Below, piece by piece: positions 1-6,048 of a stretch of 6,946 nt of DNA. The notes beneath the pieces are model-generated. The model ran no database searches and had not been told where the DNA came from. It saw nothing but the letters and a program-made list of their open reading frames with translations. Positions within the stretch are counted from its first letter, which is position 1. The number at the start of each line of letters is the position of its first letter. The DNA lies in the NCBI GenBank assembly GCA_947568605.1, contig CANOPV010000044.1, forward strand, positions 1 to 6,946, given 5' to 3'. Source of the stretch: an uncultured Clostridium sp. GTDB taxonomy: Bacteria > Bacillota > Clostridia > TANB77 > CAG-508. A program made the translations under genes and the position numbers.

Positions 1-203
1 ACCAGTTATTATTGGTAATTCAATATATAAAATAAAATTTACTCTTTTTTACTGTTTTTTATATGATTTAATTGCATTTGCAATTTTAGCACATAAAAAC
101 TGGTTCTGTTTTTATTATTTTAGGAATTAATTAAAATCTATGTTATTAAAAAAATCTATATACACAATATATAAAAAATTGTGAGATAAATTTATTAAAA
201 TAA
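1..203. other. A+T-rich intergenic region upstream of the first gene, with inverted repeats
   Basis: No gene is visible here. Bases 1-12 (ACCAGTTATTAT) and 93-104 form an inverted repeat matching at 11 of 12 positions, with a perfect 7-bp outer arm (ACCAGTT / AACTGGT). The left copy starts at the window edge, so the true repeat may be longer. Between them, 70-85 is a compact palindrome (AATTGCA-TT-TGCAATT). Its two-base spacer is too short for a good RNA hairpin, so it would more plausibly be a protein-binding site, if it is anything. Several T-runs (45-60, 110-121) could belong to the end of an upstream transcript. I could not pick a convincing -35/-10 pair for the following gene in such A+T-rich sequence. 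Confidence 0.3.
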
Positions 204-218
204 ATGGGAGGTTATATA

Positions 219-2675
219 ATGTTAAGTTATAATAGAGAAGAAAAGAAAGTTAGGGAAGCCTTACAACAAGTTTATAGAGATTTTGCTTTAAAATATGGTG
301 AAATTCAAAAATCAGAATTATCAGAAAGTGAAAAACAAGTGCAAATTAGTGAATTAATTGAAAATGCAAGTAATACAGAACAAATCTTACAAAATACAAG
401 AAGTTTATCTGAGATATCAATAGAAGATAAAGAAAATTTAGGTATAAAAGAACAAAAAGAGCAAGAAAATATTGATGCAAATGTTATTGATACTTTAGTT
501 TCAATATATGCAAAAAGAGCTAAAATACCTAATACTAGAAATAGGAATATGGGTATATTAAGAGCTATATCATTAGATGAAGATGAACAATTAGAAGAAA
601 TAGATACAAGTGCTTTTGAAGATGAATTAAGACAATATTTTACAGAGCATTATACTGATTTATTAAACGATGGTGGATATAATAATTTTCTTTCAGATAT
701 AGTAAAAGTACCAGACGAGATAGGAAATTTGCATAATAAATATGGAGATTTAGCAAAAATAGCAATTGAATATAATATAGATCCTAAAAAGTTTAACTGT
801 TTTGGATATCAGTTAACAGTACAAGATGGTTTAGTAGCAGAAGAAGATTCAACTTTAAGTAAGTGCAATATTTTTTATGCTACTCCAAAAGCGATAAATC
901 AAAGAATATTTGATTTATACAGCAAAAATTTATTTAGAGAACAAAAAAATAAGAGTAAAGACTTATTGGATAATAGAGAGTTAAAAAATACTTATATTAC
1001 GTATGCAGAAAAAAATGGAATTGAAATACAAAATAAATATGTACTTGAAGAAATACCAGTAGATATGAACAAAGTACAAGGTATTGCAAGTTATATAAAT
1101 AGAGTATTAAATGAAAATGGAACAATATCAGGTAATATGACAGAACAATTTGCAAATGAAATACAAAAAGAATATTCAAAAATAATGAATTTAACTTCAT
1201 TTAATTTTGGAGAATTAGAAACAGTAAAACAACTAGTAAATGATAATTATATATCATTATATTTAAGGATTAATAAAGATAGTATATTAAAAACAGATGA
1301 ATTTAGTCCAGACATTGCTTATGGAACACCAGAATTTATAAAAAGTGAATATCAAAAAGTTATGAGTGAAGTAGAAAGACTTTCACATACAGATGCTTTT
1401 AAAGATGGATATTTTGATGTAGAAAAAATAAGTAAGAAAAAAGAAGCATTAAGAAGATATATTACAGAATATGGAATTGAAGGAATAGATATTTCTATTC
1501 CAAATGTAGAAGTAGATCATAAAAAAACAGAAATGATTGCTAATGCAATATTAAATAAATATGGCGAAGAATATGAAGATAAAGAAGCAATGAAAGCAAA
1601 ACTTATTAAAAAAATTGAAGATAAATATCCAGAAATATATTATGAAAGACAAGTAATAGCATTAAGAGATTTAGTGGGTGAAGAATTAAAAGAAATGGGA
1701 AAAGATTTTTCTGATAAAAATTTATATATGCAAAAAGATTTTGTATATATTGGAGATTATAGTGGATTCGATGCTCAATGCTTATATGCAACGCCAAAAT
1801 CACTTTTAGATAAAATTGCAGCATTAGATGAAAAAATTTCAACAAGAGATTTTACTTTTGAAGAAAAAAGAATTAGGGAAACATTAGTAAATTATGCAAA
1901 AGATAATAACTTTGAAATACAAATTTCAAATGTAGAAAGTGTTGAACAAAGAAGAAAACAAGAAAAGGACATATTTTCGTTTCAGGGTGATGAATTCAGT
2001 TTCTTAGATAGGGAAGATGATCCGACAGCAAGGAAAAAAATAGAATTAAACGATTCAATATTTGATATCATTTATAAAATTTCCGAAGGAGTACCAGGAG
2101 CAATAGCAGGAATAACTCAAATTATGAAATCAGATAAAAATGGTTTTATGCTTTTATTTGGATTAGATGATATGAATATAAGAGGTTCGCAAATTTGGGA
2201 GGCATATAAATATTTATATAATGAAGATGGAAAAAAATTTGCAAAAGCGGTTGGAAGAAGAGATAAAAATATGGTTGATTTTATAAATCAAGAAATGGCT
2301 TCTGTAGGTGGAGAAAAAGCGGTTATAAGTGGAGCATCTTTTGATAGAAATAAAGATCCAAATAAATATAGATTTACAGAACAAGAAGTTGAACAATTAA
2401 AAATACAAAGACAAGAAAGAATAGAAAAACAAAAAGAAGCAAGAGAAAAAATGATTGCTAATAGCCCCGCAAAGAAATATAGAGGTGCAAAGAAAAGAGC
2501 AGAAAGAGAAGCAAAAAAACAAGAGTATAGACAGAAATTAATAAGTGCAGGTAAGAAAAGTATAGGAGATTTAGATGAAGAATTAACACAATTACAAGAT
2601 AAAGAACAGCAAGCAAAAGAATTATACGAACAATATGAAGAAAAAATATCTGATATATCAAATCAAGAATTGTAG
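219..2675 (+). CDS. Uncharacterised 818-aa protein with three tandem modules, a compact C-terminal domain and a coiled-coil tail
   Basis: I do not recognise a function. The start is taken at 219 because GGGAGG (206-211) lies 7 nt upstream; an in-frame ATG at 204 overlaps that site and would add only five residues. There is no signal peptide and no membrane segment; the protein is acidic and lysine-rich, so probably cytoplasmic. Numbering from residue 1 at 219, three related modules are marked by a Tyr-(Ala/Gly)-Thr-Pro motif at about 220, 368 and 523. Each motif is followed by a helical stretch and a later 'YA..N.IEIQ..V'-like segment (weaker in the second copy). Residues about 611-690 form a separate compact domain containing 'SEGVPGAIAG' and 'LDDMNIRGSQIWEAYKYL', which resembles, from memory, small proteins of Firmicute phages and mobile elements. 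Residues about 720-815 are a highly charged Lys/Glu/Gln coiled coil with a basic patch near 750-775. It is the first gene of an operon with the 114-aa gene. Confidence 0.9.
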   Translation: MLSYNREEKKVREALQQVYRDFALKYGEIQKSELSESEKQVQISELIENASNTEQILQNTRSLSEISIEDKENLGIKEQKEQENIDANVIDTLVSIYAKRAKIPNTRNRNMGILRAISLDEDEQLEEIDTSAFEDELRQYFTEHYTDLLNDGGYNNFLSDIVKVPDEIGNLHNKYGDLAKIAIEYNIDPKKFNCFGYQLTVQDGLVAEEDSTLSKCNIFYATPKAINQRIFDLYSKNLFREQKNKSKDLLDNRELKNTYITYAEKNGIEIQNKYVLEEIPVDMNKVQGIASYINRVLNENGTISGNMTEQFANEIQKEYSKIMNLTSFNFGELETVKQLVNDNYISLYLRINKDSILKTDEFSPDIAYGTPEFIKSEYQKVMSEVERLSHTDAFKDGYFDVEKISKKKEALRRYITEYGIEGIDISIPNVEVDHKKTEMIANAILNKYGEEYEDKEAMKAKLIKKIEDKYPEIYYERQVIALRDLVGEELKEMGKDFSDKNLYMQKDFVYIGDYSGFDAQCLYATPKSLLDKIAALDEKISTRDFTFEEKRIRETLVNYAKDNNFEIQISNVESVEQRRKQEKDIFSFQGDEFSFLDREDDPTARKKIELNDSIFDIIYKISEGVPGAIAGITQIMKSDKNGFMLLFGLDDMNIRGSQIWEAYKYLYNEDGKKFAKAVGRRDKNMVDFINQEMASVGGEKAVISGASFDRNKDPNKYRFTEQEVEQLKIQRQERIEKQKEAREKMIANSPAKKYRGAKKRAEREAKKQEYRQKLISAGKKSIGDLDEELTQLQDKEQQAKELYEQYEEKISDISNQEL
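867..1046 (+). repeat. Protein repeat module, copy A core
   Basis: This is the first of three diverged copies inside the 818-aa protein (residues about 217-276). It reads 'CNIFYATPKAINQRI', then a charged helix, then 'YITYAEKNGIEIQNKYV'. It is most like copy C, which has 'CLYATPKSLLDKI' and 'LVNYAKDNNFEIQISNV'. The similarity is seen in the protein, not as DNA identity, so the duplication is old. Confidence 0.7.
1311..1508 (+). repeat. Protein repeat module, copy B core
   Basis: This is the second copy (residues about 365-430), reading 'DIAYGTPEFIKSEYQ' and later 'RYITEYGIEGIDISIPNV'. It is the most diverged of the three. The segment after it ('VDHKKTEMIANAI') also resembles the segment after copy A ('VDMNKVQGIASYI'), so the duplicated unit is longer than the core, about 148-155 aa. 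Confidence 0.6.
1776..1934 (+). repeat. Protein repeat module, copy C core
   Basis: This is the third copy (residues about 520-572), reading 'AQCLYATPKSLLDKI' and then 'RETLVNYAKDNNFEIQISNV'. It aligns to copy A across the whole core with one gap of a few residues. The motif tyrosine is 155 residues after that of copy B. Confidence 0.7.
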
Positions 2676-2684
2676 GAGGTAAAA

Positions 2685-3029
2685 ATGCTAGAAAAAATAA
2701 AAGAATTTTTTAGAAATTTATTTAGAAAAAGCAATCAAAAATATTTAGAAGCACCAAAAGAAATAATAGAACCTGAAAATAATATACAAATGTCGAAAAA
2801 TACTGAATTTAAAAATTCAATAATAGTAGATAATGAAGAAGAAAAACGAGTTTTAAAGTTACAAAAAGATTTTAAAGCAGGATTAATAGAAGAAGAAGAT
2901 TTATCTGAAAAAGACTTTGAATTATTAACTAATTTATATGAAAATCAAATTGAGAAAACTAAACAATCAATACAAAAATATAAAAATAAAATAATTTCTG
3001 TAAAATCAAAATTAGCACAAAACAATTAA
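2685..3029 (+). CDS. Uncharacterised 114-aa acidic helical protein
   Basis: Its function is unknown. The start is well fixed: GGAGG at 2675-2679 overlaps the stop codon of the upstream gene and sits 5 nt before the ATG, so the two genes are 9 nt apart and probably translationally coupled. Residues 1-20 form a basic amphipathic helix ('MLEKIKEFFRNLFRKSNQK'), which could contact membrane or nucleic acid. Residues 21-50 look like a flexible linker. Residues 52-110 are predicted to be a long helix or coiled coil, with 'KRVLKLQKDFKAGLIEEEDL' followed by 'FELLTNLYENQIEKTKQSI'. From memory the latter pattern (LSE-x-x-x-x-x-L-x-x-LY-x-x-QI) recurs in small hypothetical proteins of gut Firmicutes. There is no signal peptide. 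Pairing with the 818-aa protein suggests a shared role or complex; that is inference. Confidence 0.85.
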   Translation: MLEKIKEFFRNLFRKSNQKYLEAPKEIIEPENNIQMSKNTEFKNSIIVDNEEEKRVLKLQKDFKAGLIEEEDLSEKDFELLTNLYENQIEKTKQSIQKYKNKIISVKSKLAQNN

Positions 3030-3030
3030 A

Positions 3031-3069
3031 TTTAAAAAATGATTCTAATTTGTGTGATATTTTTTTAAA
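3031..3069 (+). terminator. Possible weak terminator after the two-gene operon
   Basis: TTTAAAAAAT (3031-3040) can pair with ATTTTTTTAAA (3059-3069) with one bulged T. The stem is entirely A:T, so it would be a poor terminator. It is listed because nothing better separates this operon from the toxin-antitoxin promoter at 3108. Confidence 0.25.
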
Positions 3070-3107
3070 ATTTTACATAAAATATAATAATTAATATTAT
3101 AAAATAC

Positions 3108-3137
3108 TTGACAACGATACAATTTAAATTGTATAAT
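3108..3137 (+). promoter_or_regulatory. Consensus sigma-A promoter for the antitoxin RNA and toxin
   Basis: A perfect -35 hexamer TTGACA (3108-3113) and a perfect -10 hexamer TATAAT (3132-3137) are separated by 18 bp. The expected transcription start is about 3144, a few bases before the first antitoxin repeat. A strong constitutive promoter directly ahead of the RNA repeats is the usual layout of type III toxin-antitoxin loci. Confidence 0.88.
3117..3134. promoter_or_regulatory. 18-bp perfect palindrome in the promoter spacer, candidate operator
   Basis: ATACAATTTAAATTGTAT is its own reverse complement. It fills most of the spacer and covers the first three bases of the -10 hexamer, so a dimeric protein bound here would block RNA polymerase. 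No DNA-binding regulator is encoded beside it. Such a palindrome could occur by chance in DNA this A+T-rich. Confidence 0.4.
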
Positions 3138-3153
3138 ATTAATAAATAAATGA

Positions 3154-3200
3154 TGTCGCAACCCTATTTGCGAGGTACAAGTGCATAGGTGAGTAAATAA
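3154..3200 (+). repeat. Antitoxin repeat unit 1
   Basis: This 47-nt unit has stem 1 CGCAA (3157-3161) with TTGCG (3168-3172) and stem 2 CCTAT (3163-3167) with ATAGG (3185-3189). The connecting loop is 3173-3184 and the A-rich linker to unit 2 contains TAAAT (3194-3198). Confidence 0.88.
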
Positions 3201-3248
3201 TGTCGCAACCCTACTTGCGAAACATTAAGTGCGTAGGTGATTAAATTT
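3201..3248 (+). repeat. Antitoxin repeat unit 2
   Basis: This 48-nt unit has stem 1 CGCAA (3204-3208) with TTGCG (3215-3219) and stem 2 CCTAC (3210-3214) with GTAGG (3233-3237). It differs from unit 1 mainly in the connecting loop (3220-3232), while 'AAGTGC' and 'TAGGTGA' are kept. The right boundary just before the terminator stem is approximate. Confidence 0.85.
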
Positions 3249-3250
3249 TA

Positions 3251-3286
3251 AGTAAGGTACTTAAAAAGAGTACCTTACTATTTTTA
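3251..3286 (+). terminator. Intrinsic terminator between antitoxin RNA and toxin gene
   Basis: AGTAAGGTAC (3251-3260) and GTACCTTACT (3270-3279) form a perfect 10-bp stem with a 9-nt A-rich loop, followed by ATTTTT (3280-3285). Its position after the RNA repeats and just ahead of the toxin ribosome site is typical of type III systems. There it keeps antitoxin RNA in excess and lets only some transcripts read through to the toxin. Confidence 0.9.
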
Positions 3287-3298
3287 TAAGGAGAAATT

Positions 3299-4024
3299 AT
3301 GCAAATAAAAAAAGGATATTTCTACTTTATTAAAGATTATTTTTTTGATATTGTAAGAGATAGTGAATTAATGCAAAATAAAGAGAATGGAAATAAGAGA
3401 CCTTGTTATTACTGTTTTAGAGATAATGAAAATAGTGAAATTATTTGGTTTGTACCTGTAAGTACAAAAACTAAGAAATATCATAAAATATATAATAAAA
3501 AGATTGAAAATCAATTAAAAAATTTCAAGAAACCTAATGTTGATACGATTGTTTTTGGAAAAGTTAGTGGAAAAGAAAATGTATTTTTAATACAAAATAT
3601 GTTTCCAATTATAGAGAGATTTGTAGAAAATGAGTTTATTAGAGATAAAAAACCAGTAGTTATTACATATTCTTTACAACAAGAAATTGAAATGAAATCT
3701 AATAAAATATTTAATATGGTTAAAAATGGGTATAATTATTTAGTGTATCCAAATATATTGAATATTAAAAATATAATGGAAAAGGAAATAGAAAAGCAAA
3801 ATAAAATTATTAAATATTTTAATAGTAATACAGATAAGTTAAAAAATGAAATAATTGAAATATTTTTAAATGCAAAAAGTGTAGAAGAAATAAAAGACTA
3901 TATTGATATAATACATAAAACAGATAAAAATGTAGGACAAGAGTTAATTAATATATATAATACATCTGATAGCATAGAGAAAACAATAGAAAATATTATA
4001 AAATATTTAACTAAAAGTAATTAG
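3299..4024 (+). CDS. Type III toxin-antitoxin endoribonuclease toxin, CptN/ToxN-like, with C-terminal extension
   Basis: This is a predicted sequence-specific endoribonuclease of the ToxN/AbiQ superfamily. Such toxins cut cellular mRNA and process their own antitoxin precursor; in several cases this gives abortive-infection phage defence. AAGGAG (3288-3293) lies 5 nt before the ATG. Core motifs are 'KKGYFYFIKDYFFDIV' (4-19), 'LMQNKENGNKRPCYYCF' (24-40), 'WFVPVSTKTKKYHKIY' (50-65), 'DTIVFGKVSGKENVFLIQNM' (82-101) and 'YPNILNIKNIM' (150-160). The VPVSTKTKKY block is the typical basic/serine stretch of the family, and the GYFYFIKD start is what I recall for CptN-type members. The core ends near residue 165. 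Residues about 166-241 form an extra helical, Lys/Glu/Ile-rich tail not expected in family members of about 150-180 aa. The upstream RNA repeats and terminator confirm the type. CptN, rather than ToxN or TenpN, is my best subfamily guess. Confidence 0.88.
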   Translation: MQIKKGYFYFIKDYFFDIVRDSELMQNKENGNKRPCYYCFRDNENSEIIWFVPVSTKTKKYHKIYNKKIENQLKNFKKPNVDTIVFGKVSGKENVFLIQNMFPIIERFVENEFIRDKKPVVITYSLQQEIEMKSNKIFNMVKNGYNYLVYPNILNIKNIMEKEIEKQNKIIKYFNSNTDKLKNEIIEIFLNAKSVEEIKDYIDIIHKTDKNVGQELINIYNTSDSIEKTIENIIKYLTKSN

Positions 4025-4103
4025 TATAATAAAATCAAAACATAAATTTAGTTTTTATGTAGTAATTTATATATAGTAAAGTGAATTAAAAAATAATATA
4101 AAA

Positions 4104-4135
4104 AAAGAGATTTCCTACTAGAAATCTCTTTAATT
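4104..4135. terminator. Strong hairpin terminator between toxin and dxs
   Basis: AAAGAGATTTC (4104-4114) and GAAATCTCTTT (4121-4131) form a perfect 11-bp stem with a 6-nt loop (CTACTA). The + strand tail is TTTAATTTT. On the - strand the stem would be followed by a longer T-run, from the A-run at 4099-4106, so the element may work in both directions. It separates the toxin-antitoxin transcript from dxs. The 4025-4103 stretch before it holds only a weak 7-bp A/T-rich hairpin (4040-4060). Confidence 0.8.
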
Positions 4136-4175
4136 TTGTGATATTATATATGAGTATAAAAGTAGGGAGCAGATT

Positions 4176-6032
4176 ATGAACAAAATAATTGATAACATAA
4201 AAGGAATAGAAGATGTAAAGAAACTTAATTTACAAGAAAAAGAACAACTAGCATCAGAAATTAGAAAATATATAATAGACACAATTTCAAAAACAGGAGG
4301 ACATTTAGCATCAAATTTAGGCGTTGTAGAATTAACAATCGCTTTACACTCTATATTTAATGTTCCAAAAGATAAAATAGTATGGGATGTAGGTCATCAA
4401 ACATACATCCATAAAATACTAACAGGAAGAAAAGAACAATTAAAAACAATAAGAAAACTTGGTGGAATAGCAGGATTTCCAAAAATAAGTGAATCTGAAT
4501 GTGATTGTTTTAACACAGGGCATAGTAGTACATCAATATCAATAGCATTAGGAATGGCAAAATCAAGAGACTTAAAAAACGAAAAAAATAGTGTAATTGC
4601 AGTAATAGGAGATGGAGCATTAACAGGAGGAATGGCACTAGAAGCCTTAAATAATGTCGCAAGTTTAAATACAAATATAATAGTTATCTTAAATGATAAT
4701 GAAATGAGTATTTCAAAAAATGTTGGCGGAATTGCAATGAAACTAAGCAAATTAAGAACAAAAAAAATATATACAAAATCTAATAAATATGTAAAAAAAG
4801 CATTAGGAAAATTTCGCAATAAAGGAAAAGGATTTATAAAATTTATTAGAAAAATAAAATACAGTATAAAACAACTTATATTGCCAAATATGCTATTTGA
4901 AGATTTAGGTTTTAGATACTTAGGACCAATAGATGGACATAATATTGAAAAAATAGAAAGTTTACTAAAAATAGCAAAAGACTTAGATGGACCAATCTTA
5001 ATACATATAGTAACAAAAAAAGGAAAAGGCTATAAACCAGCAGAAGAAAACCCAGATAAGTTTCATAGTAGCGGATGCTTTGATGTTACTACTGGAAATC
5101 CATTAAAAGAAAAACAAACAGATTATTCAGAAATTTTTGGAGAGAAAATAGTAGAATTAGCAAAAAAAGATGAAAAAATAGTTACAATTACTGCTTCAAT
5201 GAAAGATGGAACAGGACTAACAAAATTTTCAAAAGAATTTCCAAATAGATTTTTTGATGTAGGAATAGCAGAACAACACGCATTAGGAGTGGCAGCAGGA
5301 CTTGCCAGTCAAGGAATGAAGCCTATAATACCATTATATTCTTCATTTTATCAAAGAGGGTATGACCAAGTAATACACGATATATGTATAGAAAAGTTAC
5401 CAGTTATAATGTGTGTAGATAGAGCAGGAATAGTCGGAAATGATGGAGAAACACATCAAGGAATATATGATTTATCATTTTTTAATATAATACCAAATTT
5501 AACAATAATGGCACCTAAGAATTTTAAAGAATTAGAACAAATGATAGAATTTGCATTAAATTTAAATAGACCAGTGGTTATAAGATACCCAAAAGGTAGT
5601 GAAGGAAAAGAAAAATTTGAAGAACAAAAGATAGAATTAGGAAAATCAGAAGTAATTCAAAATGGAAATGACTTAACAATTATAGCAATAGGTAAAATGG
5701 TAGATAGAGCAAAAAAAGTTACTGATATATTATCAAAAGATAATATAAAAGTAGAATTAATAAATGCAAGATTTTTAAAACCATTAGATGAAGAACAAAT
5801 ATTAAAATCAATAAATAAGACTAAAAAAGTAATTACAATAGAAGATAATATAATTGTTGGAGGCTTAGGAAGTGCAGTAGAAGAGATAATTGTTAAAAAT
5901 AATTTAGAAAATATAAAATTTAAAAAGTTAGGTTATCCAGACGAATTCATACAACACGGAAGTATAGAAGAATTAGAAAAAATATATAGATTAGATACAA
6001 ATAGTATAATAGATGAAATAAAAAAATTATAA
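4176..6032 (+). CDS. dxs: 1-deoxy-D-xylulose-5-phosphate synthase
   Basis: This thiamine-diphosphate enzyme condenses pyruvate with glyceraldehyde 3-phosphate to give 1-deoxy-D-xylulose 5-phosphate and CO2. It is the first step of the MEP pathway to isoprenoids and also feeds thiamine and pyridoxal biosynthesis in many bacteria; it is cytoplasmic. The length of 618 aa is normal. AGGGAG (4164-4169) precedes the ATG by 6 nt. Visible motifs are 'GGHLASNLGVVELT' (41-54), 'WDVGHQTYIHKILTGR' (70-85), 'NTGHSSTS' (113-120), the ThDP/Mg motif 'GDGALTGGM' (145-153) with 'NDNEMSIS' (173-180), 'GPIDGHN' (250-256) and 'TKKGKGYKPAE' (280-290). The pyrimidine-domain segment is 'FDVGIAEQHA' (360-369), where Glu366 is the cofactor-activating glutamate. 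It is followed by 'YDQVIHDICIEKLPV' (396-410), 'DRAGIVGNDGETHQG' (415-429) and 'RYPKG' (470-474). No key residue is missing and there is no frameshift. No thiamine riboswitch is seen upstream. Confidence 0.97.
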   Translation: MNKIIDNIKGIEDVKKLNLQEKEQLASEIRKYIIDTISKTGGHLASNLGVVELTIALHSIFNVPKDKIVWDVGHQTYIHKILTGRKEQLKTIRKLGGIAGFPKISESECDCFNTGHSSTSISIALGMAKSRDLKNEKNSVIAVIGDGALTGGMALEALNNVASLNTNIIVILNDNEMSISKNVGGIAMKLSKLRTKKIYTKSNKYVKKALGKFRNKGKGFIKFIRKIKYSIKQLILPNMLFEDLGFRYLGPIDGHNIEKIESLLKIAKDLDGPILIHIVTKKGKGYKPAEENPDKFHSSGCFDVTTGNPLKEKQTDYSEIFGEKIVELAKKDEKIVTITASMKDGTGLTKFSKEFPNRFFDVGIAEQHALGVAAGLASQGMKPIIPLYSSFYQRGYDQVIHDICIEKLPVIMCVDRAGIVGNDGETHQGIYDLSFFNIIPNLTIMAPKNFKELEQMIEFALNLNRPVVIRYPKGSEGKEKFEEQKIELGKSEVIQNGNDLTIIAIGKMVDRAKKVTDILSKDNIKVELINARFLKPLDEEQILKSINKTKKVITIEDNIIVGGLGSAVEEIIVKNNLENIKFKKLGYPDEFIQHGSIEELEKIYRLDTNSIIDEIKKL

Positions 6033-6034
6033 AT

Positions 6035-6040
6035 AAAGGA
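6035..6040 (+). promoter_or_regulatory. Ribosome binding site that decides the start of the small membrane protein
   Basis: AAAGGA lies 8 nt upstream of the ATG at 6049. The earlier in-frame ATG at 6040 overlaps this site and has no Shine-Dalgarno sequence of its own, so the later start is preferred. Confidence 0.6.
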
Positions 6041-6048
6041 TGTTAAAA

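Larger units (their letters stand above)
3144..3250 (+). ncRNA. Type III antitoxin RNA, two pseudoknot repeats (CptI/ToxI-like)
   Basis: The RNA antitoxin is expected to bind and neutralise the toxin encoded next. Two tandem units start at TGTCGCAACC (3154 and 3201), giving a 47-nt period; the second unit is one base longer in its connecting loop. In each unit CGCAA pairs with TTGCG (3157-3161/3168-3172 and 3204-3208/3215-3219). The loop CCTAT or CCTAC pairs with downstream ATAGG (3185-3189) or GTAGG (3233-3237), forming an H-type pseudoknot. The T-to-C change in the loop is matched by an A-to-G change in the partner, which supports the second stem. A TAAAT motif recurs at the unit boundaries (3147, 3194, 3242), where the toxin would be expected to process the precursor. 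The ends are estimates. Confidence 0.88.

Noticed and set aside
204..218. Start of the first gene at 204
   Set aside because: This ATG overlaps the GGGAGG ribosome site that serves the ATG at 219, and it has no ribosome site of its own.
997..2661. Several 60-79-aa open frames on the - strand within the 818-aa gene
   Set aside because: They are Phe/Leu/Ile-rich shadows of an A-rich coding strand and have no independent evidence.
3154..3240. Two direct repeats resembling a minimal CRISPR array
   Set aside because: The repeats are contiguous with no spacer of independent sequence, differ between copies in a structure-preserving way, and lie in the promoter-repeat-terminator-toxin order of a type III toxin-antitoxin locus. 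No cas genes are present.
4025..4030. TATAAT just after the toxin stop codon as a dxs promoter
   Set aside because: No acceptable -35 hexamer lies 16-18 bp upstream, and a strong terminator lies between it and dxs.
4040..4060. Hairpin ACATAAA/TTTATGT after the toxin gene as its terminator
   Set aside because: The stem is only 7 bp and nearly all A:T, with no T-run after it; the hairpin at 4104-4131 is far stronger.
4132..4175. Riboswitch in the dxs leader (thiamine-diphosphate dependence considered)
   Set aside because: The 44-nt stretch after the terminator is too short and A+T-rich, and none of the conserved elements of a TPP riboswitch, such as CTGAGA, can be seen.
4397..4819. 140-aa open frame on the - strand inside dxs
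   Set aside because: It lies wholly within the highly conserved dxs frame, is a hydrophobic shadow of it, and has no credible ribosome site or independent support.
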